From an uncultured Myxococcales bacterium (GTDB taxonomy: Bacteria > Myxococcota_A > Polyangia > Polyangiales > Polyangiaceae), in contig CALMUT010000080.1 of NCBI GenBank assembly GCA_937872925.1, forward strand, positions 1 through 64,000: a stretch of 64,000 nt of DNA. The letters run 5' to 3'. The position numbers and the translations under genes were made by a program. The notes below the pieces were generated by a model. It saw only the letters and a program-made list of their open reading frames with translations. It did no database searches and was not told the origin of the DNA. Positions 25,598 to 34,115 of this stretch are shown piece after piece. Every line of letters begins with the position of its first letter. Positions within the stretch are counted from its first letter, which is position 1.

Positions 25598-26628
25598 GCC
25601 AAGCCGCGCTAGATCTCTCAAAACGCCCCTTGCTTTGCGAGCTGCTAGACGAGCACTTCGAAGCAGACAGCCTCCAAAGCACCGTGGGCCCCGAGGCCGA
25701 CGGCGTGCCATGGGCATGCTGGTCGACGGCGCTCTACACGCCTTTGGACGACTTCCTTTCGCGCCCCGGAAAGGGCTTTCGCTCGCGACTCGTCGCCGCC
25801 GGGTACCAACTCGCTGGCGGCAACGCCATGCCGCGAGAGCTTCCCGCGATCGTCGAGTCCTTGCACGCTGGCTCGCTGATCATCGATGACATCGAGGACG
25901 AATCCGCGTACCGCCGCGGCGCGTCGGCCCTGCACATCGGTTACGGCACCGCGACTGCCCTCAACGCTGGGTCGTTCTTGTACTTCTGGCCCCACGAACT
26001 GCTGCAGCGCATGCAGCTGCACCCGACGCAGGAACTCGCAATGCGACGCGCCATCGATCGCACGATGTTTGCGGCGCATCACGGCCAGGCCCTGGACCTA
26101 GCCGTGCGCATCGCCGAGTTGCCGCAGCGCGACGCATACCCGGTAGTACGTGCAACCACGCTGCTGAAAACAGGAGCGCTCGGTCGCTTGGCCATGGAGC
26201 TGGGCGCCATCGCCGCAGACGGCAGCGCCGAAGTGGTGCGGGCGGCCGCTCAGTTTGGCCAAAACCTCGGCCTTGGCTTGCAGATGGCTGACGATTGGGG
26301 CGGGATCGTGAGCGAAGCGCGCTGCCACAAGGGGCACGAAGACCTGATCTTCTCGCGGCCCACTTGGCCCTGGGCGTGGCTGTCTCGCAGCTTGGATGCG
26401 CACTCCTACGCGCGACTGTTGCGGCTTTCGCGTCAGGTGAGCCAACGCGACGCGCACCCCGAAGCCCTGGCCGAAGAACTCCGTGCGCAGCTGGAAGCGG
26501 ACGCGCCGCAGACGATTCACACCACCCTGAGCGAAGCGCTGTCCAACCTCAGACAAGTCACGGGCAAGCACCACGTCATCGAGCACCTCAAAGCACAGCT
26601 GGAAACATTGGAGGCAAGTTATGTCTGA
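25594..26628 (+). CDS. crtE: Polyprenyl diphosphate synthase, probably geranylgeranyl diphosphate synthase
   Basis: This 344-residue trans-prenyltransferase most likely makes C20 GGPP from C5 units for phytoene synthesis. The first Asp-rich motif is canonical (IIDDIEDES, Asp98-Asp102), and the usual GKGFRSRLV start is present near residue 59. The second motif, normally DDxxD, reads ADDWGGIV (Asp233-Asp234, with Gly at the third Asp position), so one metal ligand appears to be missing. The frame is open upstream to 25249, but the ATG at 25594 overlaps the crtY stop, has a GGAGG upstream and begins like the family. It overlaps crtI by eight bases. Confidence 0.88.
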   Translation: MSQAALDLSKRPLLCELLDEHFEADSLQSTVGPEADGVPWACWSTALYTPLDDFLSRPGKGFRSRLVAAGYQLAGGNAMPRELPAIVESLHAGSLIIDDIEDESAYRRGASALHIGYGTATALNAGSFLYFWPHELLQRMQLHPTQELAMRRAIDRTMFAAHHGQALDLAVRIAELPQRDAYPVVRATTLLKTGALGRLAMELGAIAADGSAEVVRAAAQFGQNLGLGLQMADDWGGIVSEARCHKGHEDLIFSRPTWPWAWLSRSLDAHSYARLLRLSRQVSQRDAHPEALAEELRAQLEADAPQTIHTTLSEALSNLRQVTGKHHVIEHLKAQLETLEASYV

Positions 26629-28156
26629 TCGCGCATCTGGTCGTCATGCCCTCGCGCCACGGGTGGCAGTCGTCGGCAGTGGATTTGGTGGACTGGCGGC
26701 AGCAATCCGCTTGCAGGCGGCGGGGGTCCAGACCGTGCTCTTCGAGGCGCGGGACAAGCCGGGCGGACGTGCCTACGTGTACGAGCAAGACGGCTTCACC
26801 TTTGACGCCGGTCCTACGGTAATCACGGCTCCGCATTGCATCGAAGAACTCTACCAAGCCGCGGGACACGACATGAATCGTTACGTCGAGCTACTGCCGG
26901 TACACCCCTTCTATCGCTTGGTCTGGGACGATGGCGACGCCTTCAACTACACCGGCGACGGCGACGACATGTTGAGCCAAATCCGCTCGCGCAGTGCCAG
27001 CGACGCCGACGGCTACCAGCGATTTGTCGCCTACACGAAGGACGTCTTTGCCAAAGGCTACGAAGATCTCGCCGCGACGCCCTTCCTGCGTTTCACGGAC
27101 ATGGTGCGCGTCGCGCCCCAATTGGCCCGTTTGCGCGCAGATCGCTCGGTCTACTCAACGGTGGCGCGCTTCGTCAAAGACGAACACCTGCGTCAGGCGC
27201 TGTCCTTTCACTCCCTCCTAGTCGGCGGCAACCCCTTCGAAACCAGCGCCATCTACACTTTGATCCACTACCTAGAGCGCAAATGGGGCGTGTTCTTTCC
27301 ACGCGGCGGAACGGGCGCCTTGGTGCGAGGATTGGTGAAGCTCTATGAAGAACTCGGCGGCGAGCTGCGGCTGAACGCGCCGGTGCGCAGCATCCGCGTG
27401 CAGACCGAGTCCGCAGGCACCCGGCACCTGCTGACCACTGACGCTCAGGCGGACGAGCCGTTCTCCGCGGTCGTGTCCAATGCGGACTTGCACCACACCT
27501 ACTCCAAGCTGTACGCGCACAACCGCGCAGCGGAGCAGACGACCCGTAAGCTTGAACGCGCCGACTGGTCTATGTCGCTCTTCGTTCTCTACTTCGGCGC
27601 GCGACAAAACTACGACCTGGCACATCACACGGTCGTTTTCGGACCGCGCTACAAAGAACTGCTTGCGGAGATCTTCCACGGCAGCACGCTGCCCGAAGAC
27701 TTCAGCTTGTATCTACACGCGCCAACGGTGACCGATCCGTCGCTGGCTCCCCCAGGCTGCGGCGCGTACTACGTACTGTCGCCGGTGCCACATTTGGGCA
27801 ACGCACCGATCGATTGGGACAAAGTCGCACCTGAGTACGCAAATCGCATTCTGGGGGCCCTCGAGCGCCTGATGCCAAACCTGCGTGAGAATGTGGTGAC
27901 ACAACGCTGGTTCACGCCTCAAGATTTTGTGTCTCAGCTGTCCGCCTACAACGGCTCCGCGTTTTCCGTCGCGCCCAAATTGACGCAAAGTGCCTGGTTT
28001 CGTCCGCACAATCGTGATCCAAAGATCCCTGGGCTCTACATTGTCGGCGCCGGGACCCATCCGGGCGCAGGCATGCCGGGCGTGATCAATTCCGCCAAGG
28101 CAACCACCAAGCTGCTGCTCGAAGACTTGGGCCTGACTTCGGCGGCAGCGGCATGA
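26621..28156 (+). CDS. crtI: Phytoene desaturase
   Basis: This 511-residue FAD-dependent CrtI-type desaturase takes phytoene to lycopene through successive desaturations. The dinucleotide-binding start is VAVVGSGFGGLAAAIRLQAAG with FEARDKPGGRAYVY. The fold continues through TFDAGPTVIT, SLLVGGNPFETSAIYTL and FFPRGGTGALVRGL, and the C-terminal flavin motif is GLYIVGAGTHPGAGMPGV. It starts eight bases inside crtE, and its end overlaps crtB by four bases (ATGA), so all steps are coupled. Only one desaturase is present, unlike clusters that use two. Confidence 0.96.
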   Translation: MSDRASGRHALAPRVAVVGSGFGGLAAAIRLQAAGVQTVLFEARDKPGGRAYVYEQDGFTFDAGPTVITAPHCIEELYQAAGHDMNRYVELLPVHPFYRLVWDDGDAFNYTGDGDDMLSQIRSRSASDADGYQRFVAYTKDVFAKGYEDLAATPFLRFTDMVRVAPQLARLRADRSVYSTVARFVKDEHLRQALSFHSLLVGGNPFETSAIYTLIHYLERKWGVFFPRGGTGALVRGLVKLYEELGGELRLNAPVRSIRVQTESAGTRHLLTTDAQADEPFSAVVSNADLHHTYSKLYAHNRAAEQTTRKLERADWSMSLFVLYFGARQNYDLAHHTVVFGPRYKELLAEIFHGSTLPEDFSLYLHAPTVTDPSLAPPGCGAYYVLSPVPHLGNAPIDWDKVAPEYANRILGALERLMPNLRENVVTQRWFTPQDFVSQLSAYNGSAFSVAPKLTQSAWFRPHNRDPKIPGLYIVGAGTHPGAGMPGVINSAKATTKLLLEDLGLTSAAAA

Positions 28157-29154
28157 ATGCGCAGCTGCTGCTGCCCGCGTCGGAAGCGACCAACGTCGCC
28201 GCGAGCGCCGCCGCGAGCGGGGACCTTGAGCTGTGTCGGCGCTCCCTTGCGACTCACAGCAAGAGCTTCCACTTGGCGTCGCGCCTGCTCGGCGCCAACG
28301 TGCAAGACGACGCCGCAGCGGTCTACGCTTACTGCCGCAGGGTAGACGACGCCATCGACGGCGCGCCCCCTGAAATGGCCGCGTCTGCCCTCGACCGTCT
28401 CGAGCGCGAGCTCGCGGATGTGTATGCGGGCGCTCCGCAGCGCGATCCGGTCTTGCGCGCGTTCCAAAGCGTGGCGATGCGCCGCCAGATCCACGCGCAC
28501 TATCCCCGCGAGCTCTTGGCGGGCATGCGCATGGACGTGGAGGGCACGCACTACCGCAACCTCGACGATCTCTTGCTTTATTGTCACCGCGTGGCCGGCA
28601 CGGTCGGGCTGATGATGTGCCACGTGCTCGGAGTGCGCCGGCAGAGCGCCCTGGCGCGGGCCGCGCATCTCGGTATCGGCATGCAACTGACCAACATCTG
28701 TCGAGACGTCGCCGAAGACTGGGCCCTGGGGCGGCTTTATCTGCCCGCCGCGCTGCTCGCGGCCCACGGCACCCCGGGCCTGCGCGCCCGGCTGGGGGCT
28801 GAGTTTCCCGTGGAATCGCAGCTCAGCTTTCGCGGCGCCCAGCGAGCCCTGCTGCATCATGCCGACGGCTTCTATCGCTCGGGGCACAGCGGTCTTTCGG
28901 ACTTACCCTTCCGCGCGGCCGTGGCCATTCGCACCGCCGCGTACGTGTACGCCGAGATTGGTGCGGAGCTGCGGCGCCGCAAGTGGGACGTGCTGGCGGG
29001 TCGCGCCGTGGTCAAGAAGTCGCGCAAGCTCGCCCTGGCGCTTCGCGCCTGTATCCACGAGTCCCTGAGTTTACCCCGGCGCGCCGCTGAGCCTTTCGTG
29101 CAGGTGCGTCTGATCAACGTCGTGAGGTTTCCAGATGACATCCTTTGCAGCTGA
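28153..29154 (+). CDS. crtB: Phytoene synthase
   Basis: This 333-residue squalene/phytoene synthase condenses two GGPP to phytoene. Substrate-binding Asp motifs are intact: AYCRRVDDAIDG near residue 60 and GMQLTNICRDVAEDWALGRLYLP near residue 180. YRNLDDLLLYCHRVAGTVGLMM is also typical. The start overlaps the crtI stop (ATGA). The last 20 bases overlap the next gene, which suggests tight coupling to that membrane protein. Confidence 0.95.
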   Translation: MNAQLLLPASEATNVAASAAASGDLELCRRSLATHSKSFHLASRLLGANVQDDAAAVYAYCRRVDDAIDGAPPEMAASALDRLERELADVYAGAPQRDPVLRAFQSVAMRRQIHAHYPRELLAGMRMDVEGTHYRNLDDLLLYCHRVAGTVGLMMCHVLGVRRQSALARAAHLGIGMQLTNICRDVAEDWALGRLYLPAALLAAHGTPGLRARLGAEFPVESQLSFRGAQRALLHHADGFYRSGHSGLSDLPFRAAVAIRTAAYVYAEIGAELRRRKWDVLAGRAVVKKSRKLALALRACIHESLSLPRRAAEPFVQVRLINVVRFPDDILCS

Positions 29155-29716
29155 AGTGGTGGTCTACGTCGGGCGTGCTCGCCAGTTCGACCGAACTGAC
29201 TGGCGTATGTACGTGGCCTGGGTCGGACTGATGCTGGGCCTGCTCTTCAGCACCGGCGGTTTCCTCTTATTCGGCCACTCTCGCGGCGTCGTCTTTCCTG
29301 GCGAAGCCTGGATGGTCCCCTTGGGTGCTGCCATCTTCGCCTTCAGCATCGCCGTCGACACCATCGGTCACCGCACCATCTACAAGGAAGCCATCAGCAA
29401 GGGCGAAGGGCTGGTGCATGGCATCACGATCTTCTGTGGCATCGGTAGCTGCGTGCTTTTGTGCGCGGCCTACTCGCACCCGGCGCTGCTGTGGGTCCCC
29501 GCGATGGTGCTGACGGTGCTTTCATTCGTGTACAGCCTGGTCGACGAGGTCTTCCATTGGCGGCGCTACGTGCAGCAGCACGCCGACCGGGTAGAAATGT
29601 GGAGCCACGTTGGCATTTTTGTGGGGCATTTGATCATGATGTTGGGCTGGTGGGCCTGGTTCTTCGCAGGCTACCCTGGCGTCGAAGCCACCCTGGCGGC
29701 TTGGGCAGTCGTATAA
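29135..29716 (+). CDS. Uncharacterised multi-span membrane protein of the carotenoid operon
   Basis: The 193-residue protein has about five hydrophobic helices (VAWVGLMLGLLFSTGGFLLF, MVPLGAAIFAFSIAV, ITIFCGIGSCVLLCAA, WVPAMVLTVLSFVYSL, HVGIFVGHLIMMLGWWAWFF). It carries several His and acidic residues at helix edges, notably VDTIGHRT, DEVFHWRR and MWSHVG. No His-box arrangement of CrtW or CrtZ ketolase/hydroxylase is recognisable. It starts inside crtB and ends two bases before carH, so it belongs to the operon. A role in carotenoid handling, membrane insertion or a further modification is inferred from location only. Confidence 0.7.
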   Translation: MTSFAAEVVVYVGRARQFDRTDWRMYVAWVGLMLGLLFSTGGFLLFGHSRGVVFPGEAWMVPLGAAIFAFSIAVDTIGHRTIYKEAISKGEGLVHGITIFCGIGSCVLLCAAYSHPALLWVPAMVLTVLSFVYSLVDEVFHWRRYVQQHADRVEMWSHVGIFVGHLIMMLGWWAWFFAGYPGVEATLAAWAVV

Positions 29717-29717
29717 G

Positions 29718-30617
29718 ATGGACGAACGCAGCATTGGCGACGGACACTACCGCATCGGGGCGGTGGCACGCATGGTCGGGGTGTCCACCCATGCGCTGCG
29801 GGCTTGGGAGCGGCGCTACGATGCGCTATCGCCCAAACGCACCGAAGCGGGCGGGCGCCTGTACAGCATCGACGACATCGAGCGCCTGCGGTTGATGAAG
29901 TCCTTGCTCGCTTATGGGCACAGCATCTCGAACATTGCCCGACTGGGCGTGCAGGATCTCACGGGGCTGCTCAACGAGCATCGCAGCTCCGGCGCCACAG
30001 ACGATCGCCCTGAAACTCTGGTGCGGCGCTACCTCAAAGCCATTGACGCCCTGGATATGGACGGCGCGGAGCAGATCTTGCTGCGCGCCACGGCACTGCT
30101 GCCGCCCTTCGAGGTCGTGAGGCAAGTGATCGTCCCGGTGCTCGAACGCGTGGGTGCCGCCTGGGAAGTGGGCGACATGTGCATCGCCCAAGAGCATGCG
30201 GCCACGGCGCTCGTGCGCGGACACCTGGGCGGACTGATGCGCACGCTTCAGCCCGCGGACACCCGCACCACGAGCATCGCGACCACGCCCGCCGGCGAGC
30301 TTCACGAACTGGGCGCGTTGATCGCGGCGGTGCTCGCCACCATGCGCGGGCAGCGCGTGGTGTACTTGGGCCCCAACTTGCCGGCGTCGGAAATCGTCGA
30401 CGCCGTACGGCGCACTGGCGCGCAGCGACTGCTCTTGAGCGTCGTGTCCTTGGAACCGAGGGCAGCCGAAAAGGAGCTGTGTGCCATCGCCCAGGGGCTA
30501 ACCACGCGTACGACTGCCCTGGTCGGCGGACGGGGCGTCGACGCCCTGACGTTGCCTGCGGGATTTCTACATTTGGCCGACCTAGACGCCCTCGACGCTC
30601 ACCTGACCGAGAATTGA
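29718..30617 (+). CDS. carH: CarH-like B12-dependent photoreceptor transcriptional regulator (MerR family)
   Basis: This 299-residue regulator has an N-terminal MerR winged helix (YRIGAVARMVGVSTHALRAW, then ERRYDALSPKR) and a C-terminal cobalamin-binding module. In between, W149-x9-E159-H160 matches the Wx9EH motif that caps the adenosyl group in light-sensing CarH proteins. The lower-ligand motif E-x-H-x-x-G is present as ELHELG (His196), followed by the Rossmann B12 domain (VVYLGPNLPASEIV, LLLSVVS). The residue after the Trp is Glu150, whereas the Thermus protein has a His there. It presumably represses crtY onward in the dark with adenosylcobalamin and releases in light. Confidence 0.9.
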   Translation: MDERSIGDGHYRIGAVARMVGVSTHALRAWERRYDALSPKRTEAGGRLYSIDDIERLRLMKSLLAYGHSISNIARLGVQDLTGLLNEHRSSGATDDRPETLVRRYLKAIDALDMDGAEQILLRATALLPPFEVVRQVIVPVLERVGAAWEVGDMCIAQEHAATALVRGHLGGLMRTLQPADTRTTSIATTPAGELHELGALIAAVLATMRGQRVVYLGPNLPASEIVDAVRRTGAQRLLLSVVSLEPRAAEKELCAIAQGLTTRTTALVGGRGVDALTLPAGFLHLADLDALDAHLTEN

Positions 30618-30661
30618 CCCCTACCCGAAGCGCACGGGTACGCCCGCGCAACCGGTGGGGC

Positions 30662-31396
30662 ATGCGCTCAAGTGGGGTTTCGACTATTCTGCAAAGCGTG
30701 CGACGTCGAAGTCGACCCGTGTTTTTGGGAGTGGGCGCGCCCGACGCGTTTCCGGATCCGCGCACCGCAGACGAAGACGGCCTGCTCGCAGTGGGCGGAG
30801 ATCTGAGTATGGGCCGCCTGCTCTGCGCTTATGAGAGCGGGATCTTTCCTTGGTACGACGTGGGGCTGCCGCCACTCTGGTGGTCGCCGGATCCGCGGGC
30901 GATCATGACCCCAGACCGGCTGCACGTCTCTCGCAGCATGCAGCGTTTCTTGCGCAACTCGCCGTTTTCGGTCAGCTGCAACCGCGCCTTCCGCCACGTC
31001 ATGGTCTTGTGCGCCGAACGCGACGGTGGCACCTGGATCCTGCCGGAGATGATCGACGCCTATGTGCAGCTGCACGAAGGCGGGCACGCGCTCAGCTTCG
31101 AAGTCTGGCACCAGACGGCGCTCGTGGGGGGACTCTATGGCGTGCGTGTGGGTGGTCTGTTCGCTGCCGAAAGCATGTTCCATCGCGAGACCAACGCCTC
31201 GAAGCTGGCCCTGATCGCGGCGATCCAGAGTCTCTTCGCCGCCGGCGTGCGCCTCTTTGACGTGCAGTTCTTGACGTCCCATCTGGAGTCCTTGGGTGCG
31301 CACACGATCCCCCGCGACGACTACTTGGCGCGCCTAGAAGACGCCCTGGGCCTCGCGCCACCCGGGTTGGCGGCGCCAAAGGCAATACTCCCGTAA
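30662..31396 (+). CDS. aat: Leucyl/phenylalanyl-tRNA--protein transferase
   Basis: This 244-residue enzyme adds Leu or Phe to the N-terminus of proteins with basic N-terminal residues, marking them for ClpS/ClpAP degradation. Family landmarks are FPDPRTADEDGLLAVGGDLS, YESGIFPWYD, WWSPDPRAIM, SFEVWHQTALVGGLYGVRVG, AESMFHRETNASKLAL, and the terminal DVQFLTSHLESLGAHTIPR. The ATG at 30662 is used; the protein core starts about 20 residues later, so a downstream GTG near 30700 is also possible. It lies 44 bases after carH in the same direction and may be a separate unit. Confidence 0.94.
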   Translation: MRSSGVSTILQSVRRRSRPVFLGVGAPDAFPDPRTADEDGLLAVGGDLSMGRLLCAYESGIFPWYDVGLPPLWWSPDPRAIMTPDRLHVSRSMQRFLRNSPFSVSCNRAFRHVMVLCAERDGGTWILPEMIDAYVQLHEGGHALSFEVWHQTALVGGLYGVRVGGLFAAESMFHRETNASKLALIAAIQSLFAAGVRLFDVQFLTSHLESLGAHTIPRDDYLARLEDALGLAPPGLAAPKAILP

Positions 31397-31483
31397 TAAC
31401 AGACACTTACACTCTGAGGTGTTCCAACCGCGCTTCGACTGTAAGGGCCAGCGCCGCTGGCGGCGCGTATGCTGTGGGTCGCC

Positions 31484-33160
31484 ATGAAACACCGCCACGC
31501 CATCCCCACCCTGGTCGCCGTTTTCTGCTGTTCCCTTTCCGCCCATGCCACGGACTTCCACGTGGACCCGGCGAAAGGCAGCGCGGCGGGCGACGGCAGC
31601 AGTGCCAAACCCTGGAAGACGCTCGAAGAAGTCATTAGCGCCAACCTCGTCGCAACCCAGAACTGGGACTCGCTGCCCTACGCCAGCGGCAAGCAGCTGA
31701 AACCGAAGAACGCGAGCGCACCCATCAAAGCCGGGGATCGCATTGTGCTCTACGACGGCTACCACGGCAGCGTGAGCATTATCGGTCACTACAACAGTGC
31801 AATCATCACCGTCGCGGCCGCTTCAGGCCACAACCCCGGATTGAGCAAGCTCGTGGTGCGTTCGAGTTCCAACTGGGTGCTCGAAGGGCTCAGCGTGAAT
31901 CGCGAGCTCGCGCCCAGCTACGACAAAAGCACTTTGGTCTCCGTAGAGAGCCACAACCACAGTGGCCCGGTCAGCGACATCACCATCTCTGGGTTCTCAA
32001 TCCGCTCCGTCAGCGACACCTCCAAGTGGAGCGCCGCGGATTGGAACGACAAGGCCGCCAACGGCATCTCGCTGGGTGGAAAGAACATCACCATCGCCGG
32101 CAACGTCGTCGAAGACGTCAACTTTGGGATTTCGTCGGGAGCATCGGACTCGCTGATCGAAAGGAACACCGTCAATCGCTTCTCGGGGGACGGTCTGCGA
32201 GGACTCGGCAACTACACGACCTTTCAATACAACCTGGTCAAGAATTGCTACGACGTGAACGACAACCACGACGACGGTTTCCAGTCCTGGAGCGTGGGCA
32301 GTGACGGAAAAGTCGGCACGGGCGAGGTGGTTGGCGTCACCCTGCGCGGCAACATGTTCATCAACTACGAGGATGAAAATCAGCCTTTGCGTGGCCCCCT
32401 GCAGGGCATCGGCATGTTTGATGGCATGTTTCGGGATTGGGTGATCGAGAACAACGTCGTCATCACCGACCATTGGCATGGCATCACGCTGCTTGGCGCC
32501 ATCAACGCGCAGGTCGTCAACAACACCGTGCTCGACGTGAACGCCGTGAAACCGGGGCCGCCCTGGATCAAGCTGGGCAACCACAAGAACGGCACGGCTT
32601 CCAGCGGACTGGTGCGCAACAATTTGACCACAGCTCTCGCCAACGAAGGTAGCGGCGTGACCGAGGACGCCAACATCATCATCGACGATGCGACCAAGTT
32701 CTTTGTCGCACCGCCCTATGACGTGCACTTGCTCGCGACAGCGCCCGCCATCGACAAGGGTGCCACAGACAAAGCGCCCAGCACCGACATTGAAGGGATC
32801 CCACGCCCCCAAGGCAGCGCCCCGGACGTCGGCGCCTACGAGTGGCACGACGGCTCGGCGGTGCCCGTGGACGGTGGCGCGGGCACCGGCGGTGGCGGAC
32901 CGGGCGCCGGCGGCAGTCCGGGGGCGGGGGGCGGCAGCGCAGGCAGCGCCGCTGGCGGTGGCAGCGCCGGCACGGGCGTCGGCGGCGGCAGCGCCGGTAC
33001 CGCGGGCAACGCGGGCTCCGGGGCGAATGCCGCAACCGGCAGCGATTCCGCAGACGACGGCGGTTGCGCTTGTCGCACCACCCCGCGCCCCGGCAGCGGA
33101 CCGTGGCTCTTGGCTCTCGCTGCCCTGGCCCTGGCGCAATTGCGACGCCGACGGCGCTGA
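31484..33160 (+). CDS. Secreted right-handed beta-helix protein with MYXO-CTERM-type tail
   Basis: This 558-residue protein has a signal peptide ending near LSAHATDF, then HVDPAKGSAAGDGSSAKPWKT, the opening of many parallel beta-helix proteins. The body repeats short strands such as NGISLGGKNITIAGNVVEDV, RNTVNRFSGDGLRGL and VQVVNNTVLDV, consistent with pectate-lyase-like or carbohydrate-binding-type coils. A Gly/Ala/Ser linker of about 70 residues and a surface-sorting tail follow: Cys-rich GGCACR, a hydrophobic helix and the terminal RRRRR. It is likely displayed on the outer surface. The ATG at 31484 starts at the signal peptide; the longer frame at 31469 is less likely. Enzymatic activity is unknown. 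Confidence 0.78.
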   Translation: MKHRHAIPTLVAVFCCSLSAHATDFHVDPAKGSAAGDGSSAKPWKTLEEVISANLVATQNWDSLPYASGKQLKPKNASAPIKAGDRIVLYDGYHGSVSIIGHYNSAIITVAAASGHNPGLSKLVVRSSSNWVLEGLSVNRELAPSYDKSTLVSVESHNHSGPVSDITISGFSIRSVSDTSKWSAADWNDKAANGISLGGKNITIAGNVVEDVNFGISSGASDSLIERNTVNRFSGDGLRGLGNYTTFQYNLVKNCYDVNDNHDDGFQSWSVGSDGKVGTGEVVGVTLRGNMFINYEDENQPLRGPLQGIGMFDGMFRDWVIENNVVITDHWHGITLLGAINAQVVNNTVLDVNAVKPGPPWIKLGNHKNGTASSGLVRNNLTTALANEGSGVTEDANIIIDDATKFFVAPPYDVHLLATAPAIDKGATDKAPSTDIEGIPRPQGSAPDVGAYEWHDGSAVPVDGGAGTGGGGPGAGGSPGAGGGSAGSAAGGGSAGTGVGGGSAGTAGNAGSGANAATGSDSADDGGCACRTTPRPGSGPWLLALAALALAQLRRRRR

Positions 33161-33210
33161 ACTCCCAGAGCCCGGCGCCTGTTCGGCAACTCCCACGGCG
33201 TCGTTGGCCG

Positions 33211-34110
33211 CTAGTGATACAGCGCGGAAAAGAGCAACTGAAAGCTCAACGCGTTGTCGTCAAAGGAGCTGCTCAAGGGCCCACTGCCGCTGTCGCGGCT
33301 TGCGTTCACGTACACAATGCGCGCTTCCGGTCCCAAGGACCACTGGTCGCCGACCCAAAAGTCGTATCCACCGAAGAGCGCCGCACCAAAGCCTTGCGCG
33401 CTGTCGCCCTTTTCGTCCTGCACGCCGATCAGGCCGATGCCACCGAGTAGCCCGACGTGCGCGCCGGCTGAGGGATCGATGAACCAGTCGACGAAAGGCC
33501 CGACCACTGCCACTCCGAGGGCCGAGTCTGGCGCGTTGCCGGATGCGCTGCCACCAGAGTCGATCGTCACTTCGATTTCCGGATTGCTGATGTCCTGGCC
33601 AACGAACCCGCCGCCGATCACGAACCCGCCGCCGGGCGTTCCGCCCAGCAACAGTTCGTACACGGGGCCGAAACCCTTGAAGGTGATCTCCACGTCGCTT
33701 CCGCCGGCAGAGCCCTTGCTCGTGACATAGCCGTAACCCGCACCGAGACCCATTCGCAGATAGAAGCTATCGTGTAGACGCACGCCCTTCGGCACCGGTA
33801 GTGCCGCGGGAGGCGGGTGCTGCGGCGGCGGACCGTAGGCCGGAGGCGGCGGGGAACCCGGCTGCCCGTAGGCAGGCGCCACGTAACCAGGCGGCGCGGG
33901 GGGCGGCGCCGCAGGGGGTGGTGGAGCCGCAGGCGGCGCTTCCACCGCCGGCGGCGTTTCAGCCGGAGGCTCCGCCGGCGGCGTTTCTACCGGCGGCGGC
34001 TCTTCCGTAGGCGCCTCGACAGGCGGCGGCGCTTCAGGTGAACCCTGCGCCGCCGCGATCGAGACCTCCAGCAAGCATGCAAAAGCGGTGAGTAGCCCGC
34101 TTCTACGCAT
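33211..34110 (-). CDS. Outer-membrane beta-barrel-like protein with Pro-rich N-terminal region
   Basis: The 299-residue protein has a signal peptide (MRRSGLLTAFACLLEVSIAA), a long Pro/Ala/Glu-rich stretch over residues ~25-105, and a C-terminal region of amphipathic strands with alternating Gly and aromatic residues: DSFYLRMGLGAGYGYV, GFVIGGGFVGQD, VGPFVDWFIDPSAGAH, WSLGPEARIVYV. The end (SFQLLFSALYH) is aromatic-rich but lacks a clean C-terminal Phe. The stop-start region with the cyclopropane synthase gene contains GTGAGACCCATG, so translation may begin at GTG 34119 or ATG 34110. The two genes probably share an operon. Function unknown. Confidence 0.65.
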   Translation of the reverse strand: MRRSGLLTAFACLLEVSIAAAQGSPEAPPPVEAPTEEPPPVETPPAEPPAETPPAVEAPPAAPPPPAAPPPAPPGYVAPAYGQPGSPPPPAYGPPPQHPPPAALPVPKGVRLHDSFYLRMGLGAGYGYVTSKGSAGGSDVEITFKGFGPVYELLLGGTPGGGFVIGGGFVGQDISNPEIEVTIDSGGSASGNAPDSALGVAVVGPFVDWFIDPSAGAHVGLLGGIGLIGVQDEKGDSAQGFGAALFGGYDFWVGDQWSLGPEARIVYVNASRDSGSGPLSSSFDDNALSFQLLFSALYH

Positions 34111-34115
34111 GGGTC

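Noticed and set aside
30179-30661. Upstream extension of the aat frame
   Set aside because: It lies within carH in another frame and is not aat-like.
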